Shown here: positions 1 through 9,000 of the stretch, one piece after another
Layout: each line of letters opens with the position of its first letter
Position numbering within the stretch: position 1 is the stretch's first letter
Source: Deltaproteobacteria bacterium
GTDB taxonomy: Bacteria; UBA10199; 2-02-FULL-44-16
Direction: 5' to 3'
NCBI GenBank assembly: GCA_016203825.1
Contig: JACQMA010000129.1
Location: 1-9,886 of the forward strand
Length of the DNA stretch: 9,886 nt
Program-made: the position numbers and the translations under genes
Notes under the pieces: generated by a model
Database searches by the model: none
What the model was told of the DNA's origin: nothing
Seen by the model: only the letters and a program-made list of their open reading frames with translations

Positions 1-994
1 AAATGAGCTTTTGGGAAAAAAAGTTGAAGTTCTTATTCCCCCGCGCCTTCGAACGCACCATCAGGGCCATCGCACACATTTTTTTGCCGAACCGAAGAGT
101 CGACCGATGGGTGCAGGTCTTGATTTGTGGTGCCTTCGAAAAGACGGCAGCGAATTTCCCGCCGAAATCAGTTTGAGTCCTCTCGGGATGGGAGAGGAGA
201 TATCGGCGACCGCCGCGATTCGGGACATCACGGATCGCAAGCGTATGGAAGACCAGCTGCGTCGAGCCCACGATGAATTGGAAGTGAGAGTGGAACAGCG
301 CACAGCCGATGTTCGTCGTCTGGCGGGCCTTCACTTGCAGATGGTGCGCGAAGAAGAGCGAACGAGCATCGCGCGCGAAATTCATGATGATCTTGGACAA
401 TACCTTACGGCCCTCAGAATGGACCTTTCCGCACTGGAGCGAAAGGTGGTGGCCGAGGCGAGCGAAAAAGTTGCCACCGAACTTCTCCGGAGATCACGAG
501 CGATGTTTCAGGTCCTCGACCAGACGCTTGAGGTGGTTCGTCGGATTTCAGCACAGTTGCGTCCGACGATGATCGACGAGTTGGGGATTGCCGCTGCCCT
601 CGAGTGGCAGGCGGGAGAGTTTGGACGGCGTTCGGGAATCCCCTGCCATTACCAGTCGGAGCTGAAACACATGGCCCTCGACCATGAGGTGTCCACCGCT
701 GTTTTTCGTATTTTTCAGGAGCTCCTGACCAATATCACTCGTCATGCGGAAGCCACCAAAGTGGACGTAGAATTGAAGAAAACGGAAGAGACTTTGATCC
801 TTCGGGTCCATGACAATGGAAAAGGAGTCACCGAGGCAGAGCTCGAGCGCGCCAACTCGCTCGGTGTGATTGGGATGCGTGAACGTGCCCATCTTGTCGG
901 TGGCAAGATTGACTTTGTGGGAAAACCGGGAAAAGGAACAACCGTGACGCTACAGGTTCCCTATCGTGAGGTGAAGGAGGGAGAACATTCATGA
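1..994 (+). CDS. PAS-domain sensor histidine kinase, HisKA_3 (NarX/DesK-like) type, 5' end missing
   Basis: Sensor kinase that autophosphorylates on a histidine and passes the phosphate to a response regulator, presumably the one encoded next. The reading frame is open to the left edge (first full codon at base 2, Asn-Glu-Leu-Leu-Gly, typical PAS sequence), so the gene begins upstream; the in-frame TTG at 11 is not taken as a start. Numbering the 330 visible residues from base 2: PAS C-terminal half about 1-81 (RKDGSEFPAEISLSP, then RDITDRKR), coiled linker about 82-113, HisKA_3 dimerisation domain with the REIHDDLGQ motif and phospho-acceptor His128 (codon 383-385), then a HATPase_c domain with N-box around Asn244 (ELLTNITRHA), G1 box DNGKG at 271-275 and GVIGMRER at 288-295. 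No membrane segment is visible in this part, so location depends on the missing N-terminus. The stop overlaps the next start (ATGA), which implies co-translation. The signal sensed is unknown. Confidence 0.93.
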   Translation, partial: NELLGKKVEVLIPPRLRTHHQGHRTHFFAEPKSRPMGAGLDLWCLRKDGSEFPAEISLSPLGMGEEISATAAIRDITDRKRMEDQLRRAHDELEVRVEQRTADVRRLAGLHLQMVREEERTSIAREIHDDLGQYLTALRMDLSALERKVVAEASEKVATELLRRSRAMFQVLDQTLEVVRRISAQLRPTMIDELGIAAALEWQAGEFGRRSGIPCHYQSELKHMALDHEVSTAVFRIFQELLTNITRHAEATKVDVELKKTEETLILRVHDNGKGVTEAELERANSLGVIGMRERAHLVGGKIDFVGKPGKGTTVTLQVPYREVKEGEHS

Positions 995-1623
995 TCAAAA
1001 TCCTGGTGGTCGATGACCATACCATGGTGCGGACCGGTATGAAGCAACTTCTGACGGAGCAGCTTGAGGCCGCAAGCGTCGGAGAGGCAGCCGATGGCGA
1101 TCAGGCATTGGCCATCATTCAGAAGGAACCGTGGGACATCGTTATTCTCGACGTGACGCTGCCCGATCGCAATGGTCTCCAGATCCTCAAGATTTTAAAG
1201 CAGGATCACCCCAACCTTCCCGTCCTCATCTTGAGTATGCACCCCGAAGAAGAGTTTGCCATCGAAGCGCTTCGGAGGGGGGCGGCGGGGTACATCACGA
1301 AACAAAGTGCCGCTGATGAACTGGTTGCGGCCGTCAGAAAAGTATTGGCAGGAGGGAAGTATATTTCATCGCAACTGGGGGAACACCTTGCTCTCTCGCT
1401 TGGTTCGGAGACCATTAAGGCCCCCCATGAGAACCTTTCGGAACGCGAGTATCAAGTCCTTTGCCTTATGGCCTCGGGGGAGACGCCGACGATGATTGCG
1501 AAGAAGTTGGAACTCTCCGTCAAAACGATTAGCACCCATCGTGCCCATATCCTCGAAAAACTTCACATGACGACGAACGCCCAGCTCATTCATTATGCCC
1601 TTAAGCACCATTTGGTGGCCTAA
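991..1623 (+). CDS. NarL/FixJ-family response regulator (REC + LuxR-type HTH)
   Basis: DNA-binding response regulator of 210 aa, the usual length for this family. The receiver domain spans about residues 2-120, with acidic pocket Asp8/Asp9, phospho-acceptor Asp54 (VILDVTLP), switch Ser82 and conserved Lys104 (YITKQ). A LuxR/GerE helix-turn-helix follows at about 147-208 (LSEREYQVL, then IAKKLELSVKTISTHRAHI). Phosphorylation of Asp54 is expected to promote dimerisation and DNA binding. The ATG at 991 overlaps the kinase stop and has AAGGAGG at 974-980, ten bases upstream, so the start is well supported. HisKA_3 kinases characteristically pair with NarL-type regulators, which together with the overlap makes the upstream kinase its probable partner. 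The target genes cannot be told from this window. Confidence 0.95.
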   Translation: MIKILVVDDHTMVRTGMKQLLTEQLEAASVGEAADGDQALAIIQKEPWDIVILDVTLPDRNGLQILKILKQDHPNLPVLILSMHPEEEFAIEALRRGAAGYITKQSAADELVAAVRKVLAGGKYISSQLGEHLALSLGSETIKAPHENLSEREYQVLCLMASGETPTMIAKKLELSVKTISTHRAHILEKLHMTTNAQLIHYALKHHLVA

Positions 1624-1638
1624 TTTTTCACTTCTCAT

Positions 1639-1662
1639 AATCTGAAGCCTTTTTCAGGTTTT
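1639..1662 (+). terminator. weak hairpin, possible terminator of the kinase/regulator operon
   Basis: The segments AATCTGAA (1639-1646) and TTCAGGTT (1653-1660) can pair as an eight-base stem with one G-T pair and a six-base loop, 15 bases after the regulator stop codon. The stem is AT-rich and only a short T run follows, so this is at best a weak or partial terminator. Transcription may continue into the lone receiver gene. Confidence 0.25.
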
Positions 1663-1725
1663 CGCCGATGGGCAGATTTTTTCTGTGGCGTAGAATGGCT
1701 CATGTGAATCGTGACCATAAAAAAT

Positions 1726-1730
1726 GGAGG
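1726..1730 (+). promoter_or_regulatory. ribosome binding site fixing the start of the lone receiver gene
   Basis: GGAGG lies six bases before the ATG at 1737. The longer alternative from ATG 1668 would add 23 residues (rich in Arg, Trp and His) ahead of the first beta strand of the receiver fold and has no comparable Shine-Dalgarno sequence, so 1737 is the better start. Confidence 0.8.
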
Positions 1731-1736
1731 TGCGAC

Positions 1737-2108
1737 ATGAGGGTTTTTATTGCCGATGATTCCGTGATGGTCCGTGACCGACTGGCGTCCCTGCTGTCGG
1801 AATTGACGGGGGTCCAGGTGGTGGGAACCGCGGCGACGTGCTACGACGCCTTCGATTCGATCTTGGATTTGAAACCCGACGTTGCGGTGTTGGACATGCG
1901 GATGCCGGGTGGATCGGGATACCTTCTTCTGGAAATGGTGAAGAAATGGTTGCCGCAGACCAAGGTGATTGTGCTCACCAACTTCTCGGAGAAAATTTAT
2001 CGCGAGTGGTGCCGCGATAATGGTGCGGACTACTTTTTCGATAAGTCGAAAGAATTTGAAAAAGTTCCCGAAGTCCTCCAGGGACTCATGGCGACCACGG
2101 CCTCTTAA
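1737..2108 (+). CDS. stand-alone response regulator receiver (CheY-like) protein
   Basis: A 123-residue protein consisting only of a receiver domain with no output domain. It begins MRVFIADDS (acidic pair Asp7/Asp8), has phospho-acceptor Asp53 in VLDMRMP, switch Thr81 (VIVLTNF), Tyr99 and conserved Lys103 (FFDKSKEFEKV). All residues needed for phosphorylation are present, so it should be active as a phospho-protein. Such proteins act through protein-protein contact, as CheY does at the motor, or as relay intermediates or phosphate sinks. There is no chemotaxis or flagellar gene in view, so a motility role is not supported. It lies 113 bases after the NarL-type regulator on the same strand, with ppdK following 83 bases later. 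Whether the upstream kinase phosphorylates it is unknown. Confidence 0.88.
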   Translation: MRVFIADDSVMVRDRLASLLSELTGVQVVGTAATCYDAFDSILDLKPDVAVLDMRMPGGSGYLLLEMVKKWLPQTKVIVLTNFSEKIYREWCRDNGADYFFDKSKEFEKVPEVLQGLMATTAS

Positions 2109-2135
2109 GATTTAAAAATTCCCCTTGATCTCCCA

Positions 2136-2165
2136 TTGAAACGGGCTAACGTCGCCGCCTGCAAT
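2136..2165 (+). promoter_or_regulatory. possible sigma-70-like promoter for ppdK
   Basis: TTGAAA at 2136-2141 and TGCAAT at 2160-2165 are separated by 18 bases and match the -35 and -10 consensus at five and four of six positions. A start site about seven bases on would leave a leader of roughly 20 bases before GTG 2192, containing the Shine-Dalgarno. This is an eye match only and could be chance. Confidence 0.25.
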
Positions 2166-2180
2166 GTCCCGTAAAAGCTG

Positions 2181-2186
2181 AGGAGG
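2181..2186 (+). promoter_or_regulatory. strong ribosome binding site of ppdK (decides the GTG start)
   Basis: AGGAGG ends five bases before GTG 2192, the strongest Shine-Dalgarno in the window. It supports GTG as initiation codon, giving an N-terminus ([10 protein letters not shown]) of the length expected for PPDK. Confidence 0.8.
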
Positions 2187-2191
2187 ATCAG

Positions 2192-4843
2192 GTGGCGACC
2201 AAGTATGTTTTTGCGTTTGGCAATGGGAAGGCCGAAGGGAAAGCTGACATGAAAGAACTCCTGGGGGGGAAGGGGGCGAATTTGGCCGAGATGAGCGGGC
2301 TTGGTCTCCCCGTGCCGCCGGGATTTACCATCACGACCGAGGTCTGCACGTATTTTTATGATCACGATCAGACGTACCCCGCCGAACTGAAAGAGCAAGT
2401 CATTGCAGCGCTGAAACACGTTGAAAAAATCATCGGGGCAAAGTTTGGCGATCCCCACAATCCCCTTTTGGTTTCCGTTCGCTCGGGCGCCAGGGCCTCG
2501 ATGCCCGGGATGATGGATACGATTTTGAATCTTGGTCTCAACGATGCGGTCGTCGAAGGTCTTGCGGTCAAGACGAACAATGCCCGTTTTGCGGCTGATA
2601 GTTACCGGCGTTTTGTACAGATGTACGGTGACGTCGTCATGGGGGCGTCGAGCGAAGGCTTTGAACATCTGATCGACGAGATGAAGCGAGAACGGAATGT
2701 TCGGCTCGATACGGAACTCACCGCCGAGGACCTCAAGGAGCTCGCGGCGCGTTTCAAACGGCGCATTGCCGACGACCTCGGCACCTCTTTCCCCGACAGT
2801 CCCGAAGAACAATTGTGGGGAGCCATTGGCGCAGTTTTTCGCTCGTGGCAAACACCACGTGCGATCGAGTACCGTCGTTTGCATGCGATTCCTGCTGCGT
2901 GGGGGACTGCCGTCAATGTCCAGGCCATGGTCTTTGGGAATATGGGTGAGCACTCAGCAACGGGGGTTGGGTTTACGCGCGATCCTTCGACGGGTGAACA
3001 TCGTTTCTTTGGCGAATACCTGATCAACGCCCAAGGGGAAGATGTCGTGGCGGGCATTCGCACACCGCAACCGATCAATATCGCCGCAAAAACCGATGCC
3101 GCCCAGCTCTCCCTCGAAGAGGCGATGCCGGAATCCTATCGACAGCTTGATGGCATCACTCAAAAACTCGAGGCTCACTATCGTGACATGCAGGATATTG
3201 AATTTACGATTCAAGAGGGAAAGCTTTGGATGTTGCAGACGCGCAATGGAAAACGAACCGCTGCCGCTGCGGTGAAAATTGCGGTCGATCTGGTGAATGA
3301 AAAGATGATCGATCAGAAAACAGCAATCAAGCGTGTATCCGCCAGTCACTTGGACCAACTGCTCCATCCCACCATCGACCCACAAGCTCGACGCGAGGTC
3401 ATTGCGAAGGGACTTCCCGCGTCGCCCGGTGCGGCTGTGGGAAAGGCGGTGTTCTCTGCCGACGATGCCTGGGAGTGGCACAACCGTGGAGAAAAAATCG
3501 TCCTCATCCGTCTCGAAACGTCTCCCGATGACATTAAGGGGATGGCGGTTGCGGAAGGAATTCTGACGGCACGTGGAGGGATGACATCGCACGCCGCTGT
3601 CGTGGCACGTGGTATGGGAAAGCCCTGTGTTGCCGGTTGTCATGACCTCGCGGTCAATGCGACCAAGAAGGAATGTGCGGCGGGATCGATCACGGTGCGT
3701 GAAGGAGATTGGATCACGCTCGATGGTGCTACGGGTGAAGTCATGGCGGGGGCATTGCCGACCGTAACCCCCGAACTCACTGGCGACTTTGGAACTTTTA
3801 TGGGTTGGGTTGATGGCGTGCGACGGTTGGGAGTTCGCGCCAATGCGGATACGCCTCACGATGCCGAAGTCGCGCGACGCTTTGGTGCCGAGGGGATTGG
3901 CCTGTGTCGAACGGAGCACATGTTCTTTGAGGGCGATCGCATTGACGCCGTTCGTGAAATGATTTTGGCGAGCGATGTCGAAGGTCGCAAGCAGGCGCTT
4001 AAAAAAATTCTCCCGATGCAGCGTAAAGATTTCGTCGGTATTTTTCGCGCGATGGACGGTTTTCCCGTGACGATCCGTCTCCTCGATCCGCCGCTGCACG
4101 AATTTCTCCCTCATACCGATAAGGATATTGCAGAGCTTTCACAGGTGACGGGGGTTTCGGCCGATCAACTCCGCCGTAAACGCGATGAGCTTCACGAATT
4201 CAACCCGATGTTGGGGCATCGCGGTTGTCGTCTTGGGATTACATTCCCCGAGATCTACGCCATGCAAGTGCAGGCGATCATGGAAGCCGCGTGTGAGCTG
4301 ACTGCGCAGGGAGTGAAGGTCATTCCTGAAATTGAAATTCCGCTCGTGGGTCATGTGCATGAACTGAAAATGCTTCGAACCATCTGCGACAAGGTGGCGA
4401 GTGAGGTCATCAAGCACACGGGGACGGACGTCGAGTATCTCCTCGGCACGATGATCGAATTACCGCGCGCCTGTGTCGTGGCCGATGAAATTGCTCACGC
4501 TGCGGACTTCATGAGTTTTGGGACGAATGACTTGACGCAAACGACGTTTGGTTTTTCGCGCGATGACGCGGGGAGTTTTTTGGGTGAATACGTCGAGCGT
4601 CATATTCTCCCGGTCGATCCTTTTGTCTCGATTGATAGGGGTGGGGTGGGGAAGCTCATGAAGATGGCCTGCGACTTGGCTCGGAAGACGAAGCCCGACA
4701 TCGTCATTGGTATTTGTGGTGAACATGGCGGCGATCCCTCGTCGGTGATGTTCTGTCATGAGCTTGGGCTCGACTACGTGAGCTGTTCGCCCTATCGTGT
4801 CCCGATTGCGCGACTCGCAGCAGCACAGGCGGTGTTGAAATGA
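2192..4843 (+). CDS. ppdK: pyruvate, phosphate dikinase (PPDK)
   Basis: Cytoplasmic enzyme interconverting ATP + Pi + pyruvate and AMP + PPi + PEP. Its 883 residues match the family length of roughly 870-900. The N-terminal ATP-grasp-like nucleotide domain (about 1-340) shows [20 protein letters not shown] at 25-44 and [16 protein letters not shown] at 95-110. The central swivelling phosphohistidine domain has [21 protein letters not shown] (462-482) with catalytic His467. The C-terminal PEP/pyruvate TIM barrel has Arg573 (LCRTEHMFF), Arg629, GHRGCRLG (675-682), Glu756, the [17 protein letters not shown] stretch (776-792, with Asn779) and [10 protein letters not shown] (842-851) with the proton-donating Cys842. 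No expected residue is missing. Thr465, two residues before the histidine, is equivalent to the site phosphorylated by the PDRP regulatory protein in plants, but no such gene is in view. Direction of flux (glycolytic or gluconeogenic) cannot be decided. The stop overlaps the next gene by ATGA. Confidence 0.97.
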   Translation: MATKYVFAFGNGKAEGKADMKELLGGKGANLAEMSGLGLPVPPGFTITTEVCTYFYDHDQTYPAELKEQVIAALKHVEKIIGAKFGDPHNPLLVSVRSGARASMPGMMDTILNLGLNDAVVEGLAVKTNNARFAADSYRRFVQMYGDVVMGASSEGFEHLIDEMKRERNVRLDTELTAEDLKELAARFKRRIADDLGTSFPDSPEEQLWGAIGAVFRSWQTPRAIEYRRLHAIPAAWGTAVNVQAMVFGNMGEHSATGVGFTRDPSTGEHRFFGEYLINAQGEDVVAGIRTPQPINIAAKTDAAQLSLEEAMPESYRQLDGITQKLEAHYRDMQDIEFTIQEGKLWMLQTRNGKRTAAAAVKIAVDLVNEKMIDQKTAIKRVSASHLDQLLHPTIDPQARREVIAKGLPASPGAAVGKAVFSADDAWEWHNRGEKIVLIRLETSPDDIKGMAVAEGILTARGGMTSHAAVVARGMGKPCVAGCHDLAVNATKKECAAGSITVREGDWITLDGATGEVMAGALPTVTPELTGDFGTFMGWVDGVRRLGVRANADTPHDAEVARRFGAEGIGLCRTEHMFFEGDRIDAVREMILASDVEGRKQALKKILPMQRKDFVGIFRAMDGFPVTIRLLDPPLHEFLPHTDKDIAELSQVTGVSADQLRRKRDELHEFNPMLGHRGCRLGITFPEIYAMQVQAIMEAACELTAQGVKVIPEIEIPLVGHVHELKMLRTICDKVASEVIKHTGTDVEYLLGTMIELPRACVVADEIAHAADFMSFGTNDLTQTTFGFSRDDAGSFLGEYVERHILPVDPFVSIDRGGVGKLMKMACDLARKTKPDIVIGICGEHGGDPSSVMFCHELGLDYVSCSPYRVPIARLAAAQAVLK

Positions 4844-6009
4844 AGATGTTGATTGCTCTTGTGTTTTTATCGTTCACCAGTTGTTCCGTCGGTGATGATA
4901 TTTTCGATGACTTGGGCACAAACATCTCGAGTCCCACCGGGCTTGCTGTGGATTCGACGAATCGTCGTTTGTATGTCACCAATTCCAATAGCGGTGTGAA
5001 CTATGACTGGGAGCAGGGGTCCCTCCAGATTGTGGATATTGCAACTCCCCAGGACCCAGAACTTCAGGGAACAGCTGCAACATTGAGTTTCTCGGGTGAA
5101 GTCTACGTCGACATCGCGAATAATCGTGCCTACGTTGCTAACCGTTTTAGCGAAGGAGAAGGAGCGGCGAGTGATCGTCTCCTCGTGGTCGACGTATCGA
5201 CTCCAACGGATCCGTTCGTTGTGGAGGAAGTCTCTGCACAATTAAACCCCTTTGCTGTTGATTGTTGTGCGGGTGATTCTGGCAATCTGTTGCTTTCCAC
5301 TTCTTCACAAGGTGTTTTACAGTACGGTTCCATTGGGGGCTCTTCGCTGACGCTCAATAATGTGGATATTTTACAAACTCTATCGAACGGATTCTTACTG
5401 TCACGCGCCACGGTGACGGACGTGGAGATTGTTGGTACTTGGGCTTTCCTGTCGCGTAACGAGGGGGGTATCCTCGTCATCAATCTCGGAGAAATTGCGG
5501 ATACAAGCAAGAACCCGGTCGACTACTTTATCGACGACATTCGTTCACCGCGCGGTCTTGCTGCGTCGGGAACAAAACTCCTCGTAGCGGATGAGGACAT
5601 CATCGATGGCACACTGACCTCGCGTGTTGTGATTCTGGAGACTTCGGTGTTCACCGCCAGCAATGCCACGGACACGACGGTGATTCAGCAGAGTTATACA
5701 TCGGGGGATCAATCTCTTCTGGTAGCGACGGTGTCCGTCGGGCGTGATCCACAGCGCATCGAGGTTGCGGGGACACAGGCTTTTGTTACGAATATGGATG
5801 ACGATACCGTTTCCGTGATCAGCCTTGAGAGCAATTCACCAGGCACTCCCATCGCCGTTGGCGATCAACCTTTTGGAGTAGCGGTCGACTCCCCCGGCGG
5901 GATTCCAACAACACTTTATGTTGGCAACTTTGGTGACAATACGATTTCGATTATCGACATTCTCGATGGAAGTACGACTCGTTTCACCGTCGTCGGAACG
6001 TACCCGTAA
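4840..6009 (+). CDS. predicted lipoprotein with YVTN/LVIVD-like beta-propeller repeats
   Basis: Protein of 389 residues with a short lipoprotein-like signal peptide: Lys2, hydrophobic 4-12, then FTSC with acceptor Cys15. Phe at position -3 of the lipobox is atypical, so lipidation is likely but not certain. Asp19-Asp20 stand at +5/+6 rather than +2, so inner-membrane retention is not indicated. The rest is a repeating pattern of strands about 45-50 residues apart: [15 protein letters not shown] (34-48), [16 protein letters not shown] (88-103), [17 protein letters not shown] (194-210), [16 protein letters not shown] (238-253), [20 protein letters not shown] (306-325), [10 protein letters not shown] and [16 protein letters not shown] (345-374). 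This fits a six- or seven-bladed propeller exported to the envelope or cell surface. The start overlaps the ppdK stop (ATGA), with AGGCGG at 4827-4832. Such propellers bind ligands or proteins; no enzyme motif is visible and the function is unknown. Confidence 0.88.
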   Translation: MKMLIALVFLSFTSCSVGDDIFDDLGTNISSPTGLAVDSTNRRLYVTNSNSGVNYDWEQGSLQIVDIATPQDPELQGTAATLSFSGEVYVDIANNRAYVANRFSEGEGAASDRLLVVDVSTPTDPFVVEEVSAQLNPFAVDCCAGDSGNLLLSTSSQGVLQYGSIGGSSLTLNNVDILQTLSNGFLLSRATVTDVEIVGTWAFLSRNEGGILVINLGEIADTSKNPVDYFIDDIRSPRGLAASGTKLLVADEDIIDGTLTSRVVILETSVFTASNATDTTVIQQSYTSGDQSLLVATVSVGRDPQRIEVAGTQAFVTNMDDDTVSVISLESNSPGTPIAVGDQPFGVAVDSPGGIPTTLYVGNFGDNTISIIDILDGSTTRFTVVGTYP

Positions 6010-6021
6010 ACGCTTTTTCCC

Positions 6022-6051
6022 TTTACCTTTGCGGGTCGTTTGTGCTAAAAG
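6022..6051 (+). promoter_or_regulatory. probable sigma-70-like promoter for smc
   Basis: TTTACC at 6022-6027 and TAAAAG at 6046-6051, 18 bases apart, each match the consensus hexamers at four of six positions, and TGC directly before the -10 forms an extended -10 element. The predicted start site near 6058 leaves a leader of about 19 bases before ATG 6077. This is the only gap between the ppdK-lipoprotein unit and smc, which supports an independent promoter here. Confidence 0.42.
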
Positions 6052-6076
6052 CCGCGACATTTCTAGGGCTTAGACC

Positions 6077-9000
6077 ATGCGCCTCAAATCGCTCGAGATG
6101 ACAGGCTTCAAATCGTTTATCGATCGGACGACGGTCCATTTCGAAGATGGGATTACCGGCATTGTCGGACCGAACGGTTGCGGAAAATCAAACGTCGTCG
6201 ATGCGATTCGCTGGGTCATGGGTGAGCAATCGGCAAAACATCTGCGCGGTTCGTCGATGGAAGATGTTATCTTCAACGGGACGACCACGCGACCTGCGAT
6301 GGGAATGGCAGAAGTCCTGCTCACATTCGACAACAGCGACGGCGGCGCCCCTGCGACGTATTCCGAATACACCGAAATTCAAATTGGACGACGCCTCTAT
6401 CGTTCGGGCGAGAGTGAATATTTTATTAATAAAACGGCGTGTCGTTTGCGCGACGTGATTGATTTCTTTCTCGGCACGGGTGTCGGCACCAAGGCCTACT
6501 CGATTGTGGAACAGGGGATGATCGGATCGATCATCCAGTCGAAACCCGAAGATCGCCGTCTTTTTATCGAAGAAGCCGCCGGGATTTCAAAATTCAAGGC
6601 GCGCAAAGAAGCAGCATTGCGCCGTGTCGAATCAACGAAGGCCAACGTCGAACGGCTCACGGATATTATTGCAGAACTTTCCCGTCAGATGAATTCGCTC
6701 CATCGTCAGGCGAAGAAGGCAGAGCGGTACCAACGAATTGCGGAAGAACTGAAAGGTCGTGAACTGACGCTGGCCGCCACACGGTACCGGAAACTTCGCG
6801 GTGATCTTGAACGTCGTGAAAAGGAAGAACAACGGCTTCGGGAGCAGGAGGCGGGTGCAGAGGCAGAACTCGGTCAATTTGAGTCGAGCCTTGAAGGCGA
6901 TCGGCTTGCGCTTACGCAACTCGAGCGCGAACTTCAGGATGTCCAGCAGCAACTCTACGCAACGCGCAATACCATCAGTCTCCACGAATCGTCCGTTCAG
7001 CATAAGACCCAGGAGATTGAGCGATTGACGGCCACAAAAGTTTCGGCGGAGCGCGACATCGTCGAACTTGAAGCGCGTCTTGCACTTTTGGCGGAGCGAC
7101 TGGCCGTCGTCAATGAGGAACGGGTTCGTGCGGATATGGAGATGGCGACCTCCCAAGAGACGACCGACCGGATCGATCAGGAAAATGCCGCGTTGAAGAC
7201 GACGAGAGATACGCTCCAAAGCGACCTCGAAACGACGCGCGATCGTTATCATGGTGTGGCAACGCAGATGAGTGATGGACGGGCGCGTCGGGAAAGCTGG
7301 CAGCACCGCCTTGATGAACTTCTACGGCGCAAGCAAAGTCTTGAAGAAGAAGTGGCAACGTTTGATCGGCAATTGGCCACCCTCGATCGTGAATTGGCAA
7401 AGCAGCGCAAGGATTTGGAAGGCTACCGTCAGGTCAAACTTCATCTGGTGTCCGAAGCGGAGTCGCTCCGCGTGACCCTCGAGCAGCAGCAGGCGGAAGC
7501 GAAACGCGCTGAAGAAACGGTGGCCCAGCTTGAGCGAAACCTGCAGACAGCAACGTCTCGTCATGCCTCGCTCGTTGAACTCACCAAAAACTTTGATGGT
7601 TTCCGTGATGGTGTTCGCGCCGTCCTTCGTCAGGCCCACGAAGGAGCAACGCTTTCAGGAATTGTTGGTGCCGTGAGTGAACTGCTCGAAACGGAACCGC
7701 GTTTTGAGCGAGCCGTGAGTGCGATCCTTGGTGATAAACTGCAGTACGTCGTCGTGGCCTCCCCTGAAGTGGGAGTCGGTGCGATTGATTACCTGAAGCG
7801 TGAGGCCAGTGGACGAGGAACGTTTGTGCCCGTTGGCCTTCGTCTTTCGGAAGAGCAGCGGTCTTTCCCGACGGGTGATGGTATCGTTGGTCGTCTTCTC
7901 GACTGTGTTCACATGCGTGAAGAACATCAGTCCATTGCTCGGTATCTCTTCAGTGATGTGGTGGTGGTTGAAGATGTCCCTCGTGCCTTGAAGCTCTGGA
8001 GCGAAGGTGCAGCGGGAACAACCTATGTCACCCTCGAAGGGGATGTGGTCGATGCCGCCGGTTGTGTGACGGGTGGATCGAGTGATGCCGGTGAGCTGCT
8101 GGTTTCTCAAAAACGGCGGCTCGGAGAACTCGAACAGGAAATGACGGAGCTTCGTGGGAAATTGTCGTTGGCAGAAGTTGAGCTTGAAGAGCGCCGCAAA
8201 CGCGTCGCGGGAATCGAGCGGCAGTGTCAGAAAATGACGGCTGACGATCACACCGAGGCCATTCGTGTGGTCAGCCTTGAGCATGATGTTGGGGAAATCG
8301 AAGCTCGATTGATTCGTGAACGTGAACAGCATCGGCGCTTGACGGCGACGGTGTCGTCAACGGTAACGGAGAGCGAGACGATCAATCGTGAGCTGGCCTC
8401 ATTAGCGACCTTTCTGGAGAAGGCAGAAGAGGAATCAAGGGGTTACGAACAGTATATGCGCGAACGGGAAGGGCGTCTCACGGTAGTCACGTCAGATCTC
8501 GCGGTGAAAGAAACAGAACTTTTGGATGCCAAGGTACGACTCGCCCATGCGCGCGAACGACGTCAGGGGATCGATCGAGAACTCGAACAACAGATTGACC
8601 TCAAGGCTGATGCTGAGGTTCAGCTCTCCCGTCGGCGGAGCGACATCAGTCAAGCTGAGCAGGCCGTTGCAACCTTGCAAGCAGAGATTGTTTCCCTCAA
8701 AGAAGAATTGGGACGCGCGGTCCAGCAGGCGACGAGCTGTGATCAACAACTGATCACGCTGAAAGAACGATATGAATCACAGGCCAAGGTCATTCAAGAG
8801 CAGGAGGCAGGGCTTCGCGCACTTCGAAGCCGTCATACCGAGAGCGTCAAGGCCGCACATGAGATCCAGCTTCACCTGACCGAGGTTCGCAGTGAGGTGA
8901 ACCACCTGCTCGCCACCATCCGCGAGCGATATCATGTCGAACTCCCTGCGATAGAAGTGGAGTACGCTCGTAACGATGCCGACTATAATGTAGAGCAGGA

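Noticed and set aside
11..13. TTG at 11 as the start of the histidine kinase.
   Set aside because: The frame is open upstream to base 2 and the preceding codons (Asn-Glu-Leu) continue a standard PAS motif; there is no Shine-Dalgarno. The gene is cut by the window edge.
1691..1696. TAGAAT as a -10 element for the lone receiver gene.
   Set aside because: It matches the -10 consensus well, but I find no acceptable -35 hexamer 16-18 bases upstream and no extended -10 TG, so I do not call a promoter.
1668..1736. A longer start for the lone receiver protein at ATG 1668, adding 23 residues.
   Set aside because: The extra residues do not belong to a receiver fold, and GGAGG six bases before ATG 1737 gives a much better start.
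2105..4114. About 2 kb of antisense reading frame opposite ppdK, broken by a single stop (TGA on the - strand at 2954-2956), which could be read as two proteins of 282 and 386 residues.
   Set aside because: It lies wholly opposite ppdK, has no credible ribosome binding site, and its translation shows no recognisable domain. Long antisense frames arise from codon bias in a conserved moderately GC-rich gene.
6632..8332. Antisense open frames of over 200 residues opposite smc.
   Set aside because: They shadow the coiled-coil arms, where repeated Glu, Arg, Leu and Gln codons suppress stops on the other strand. No start signals or domains are seen.
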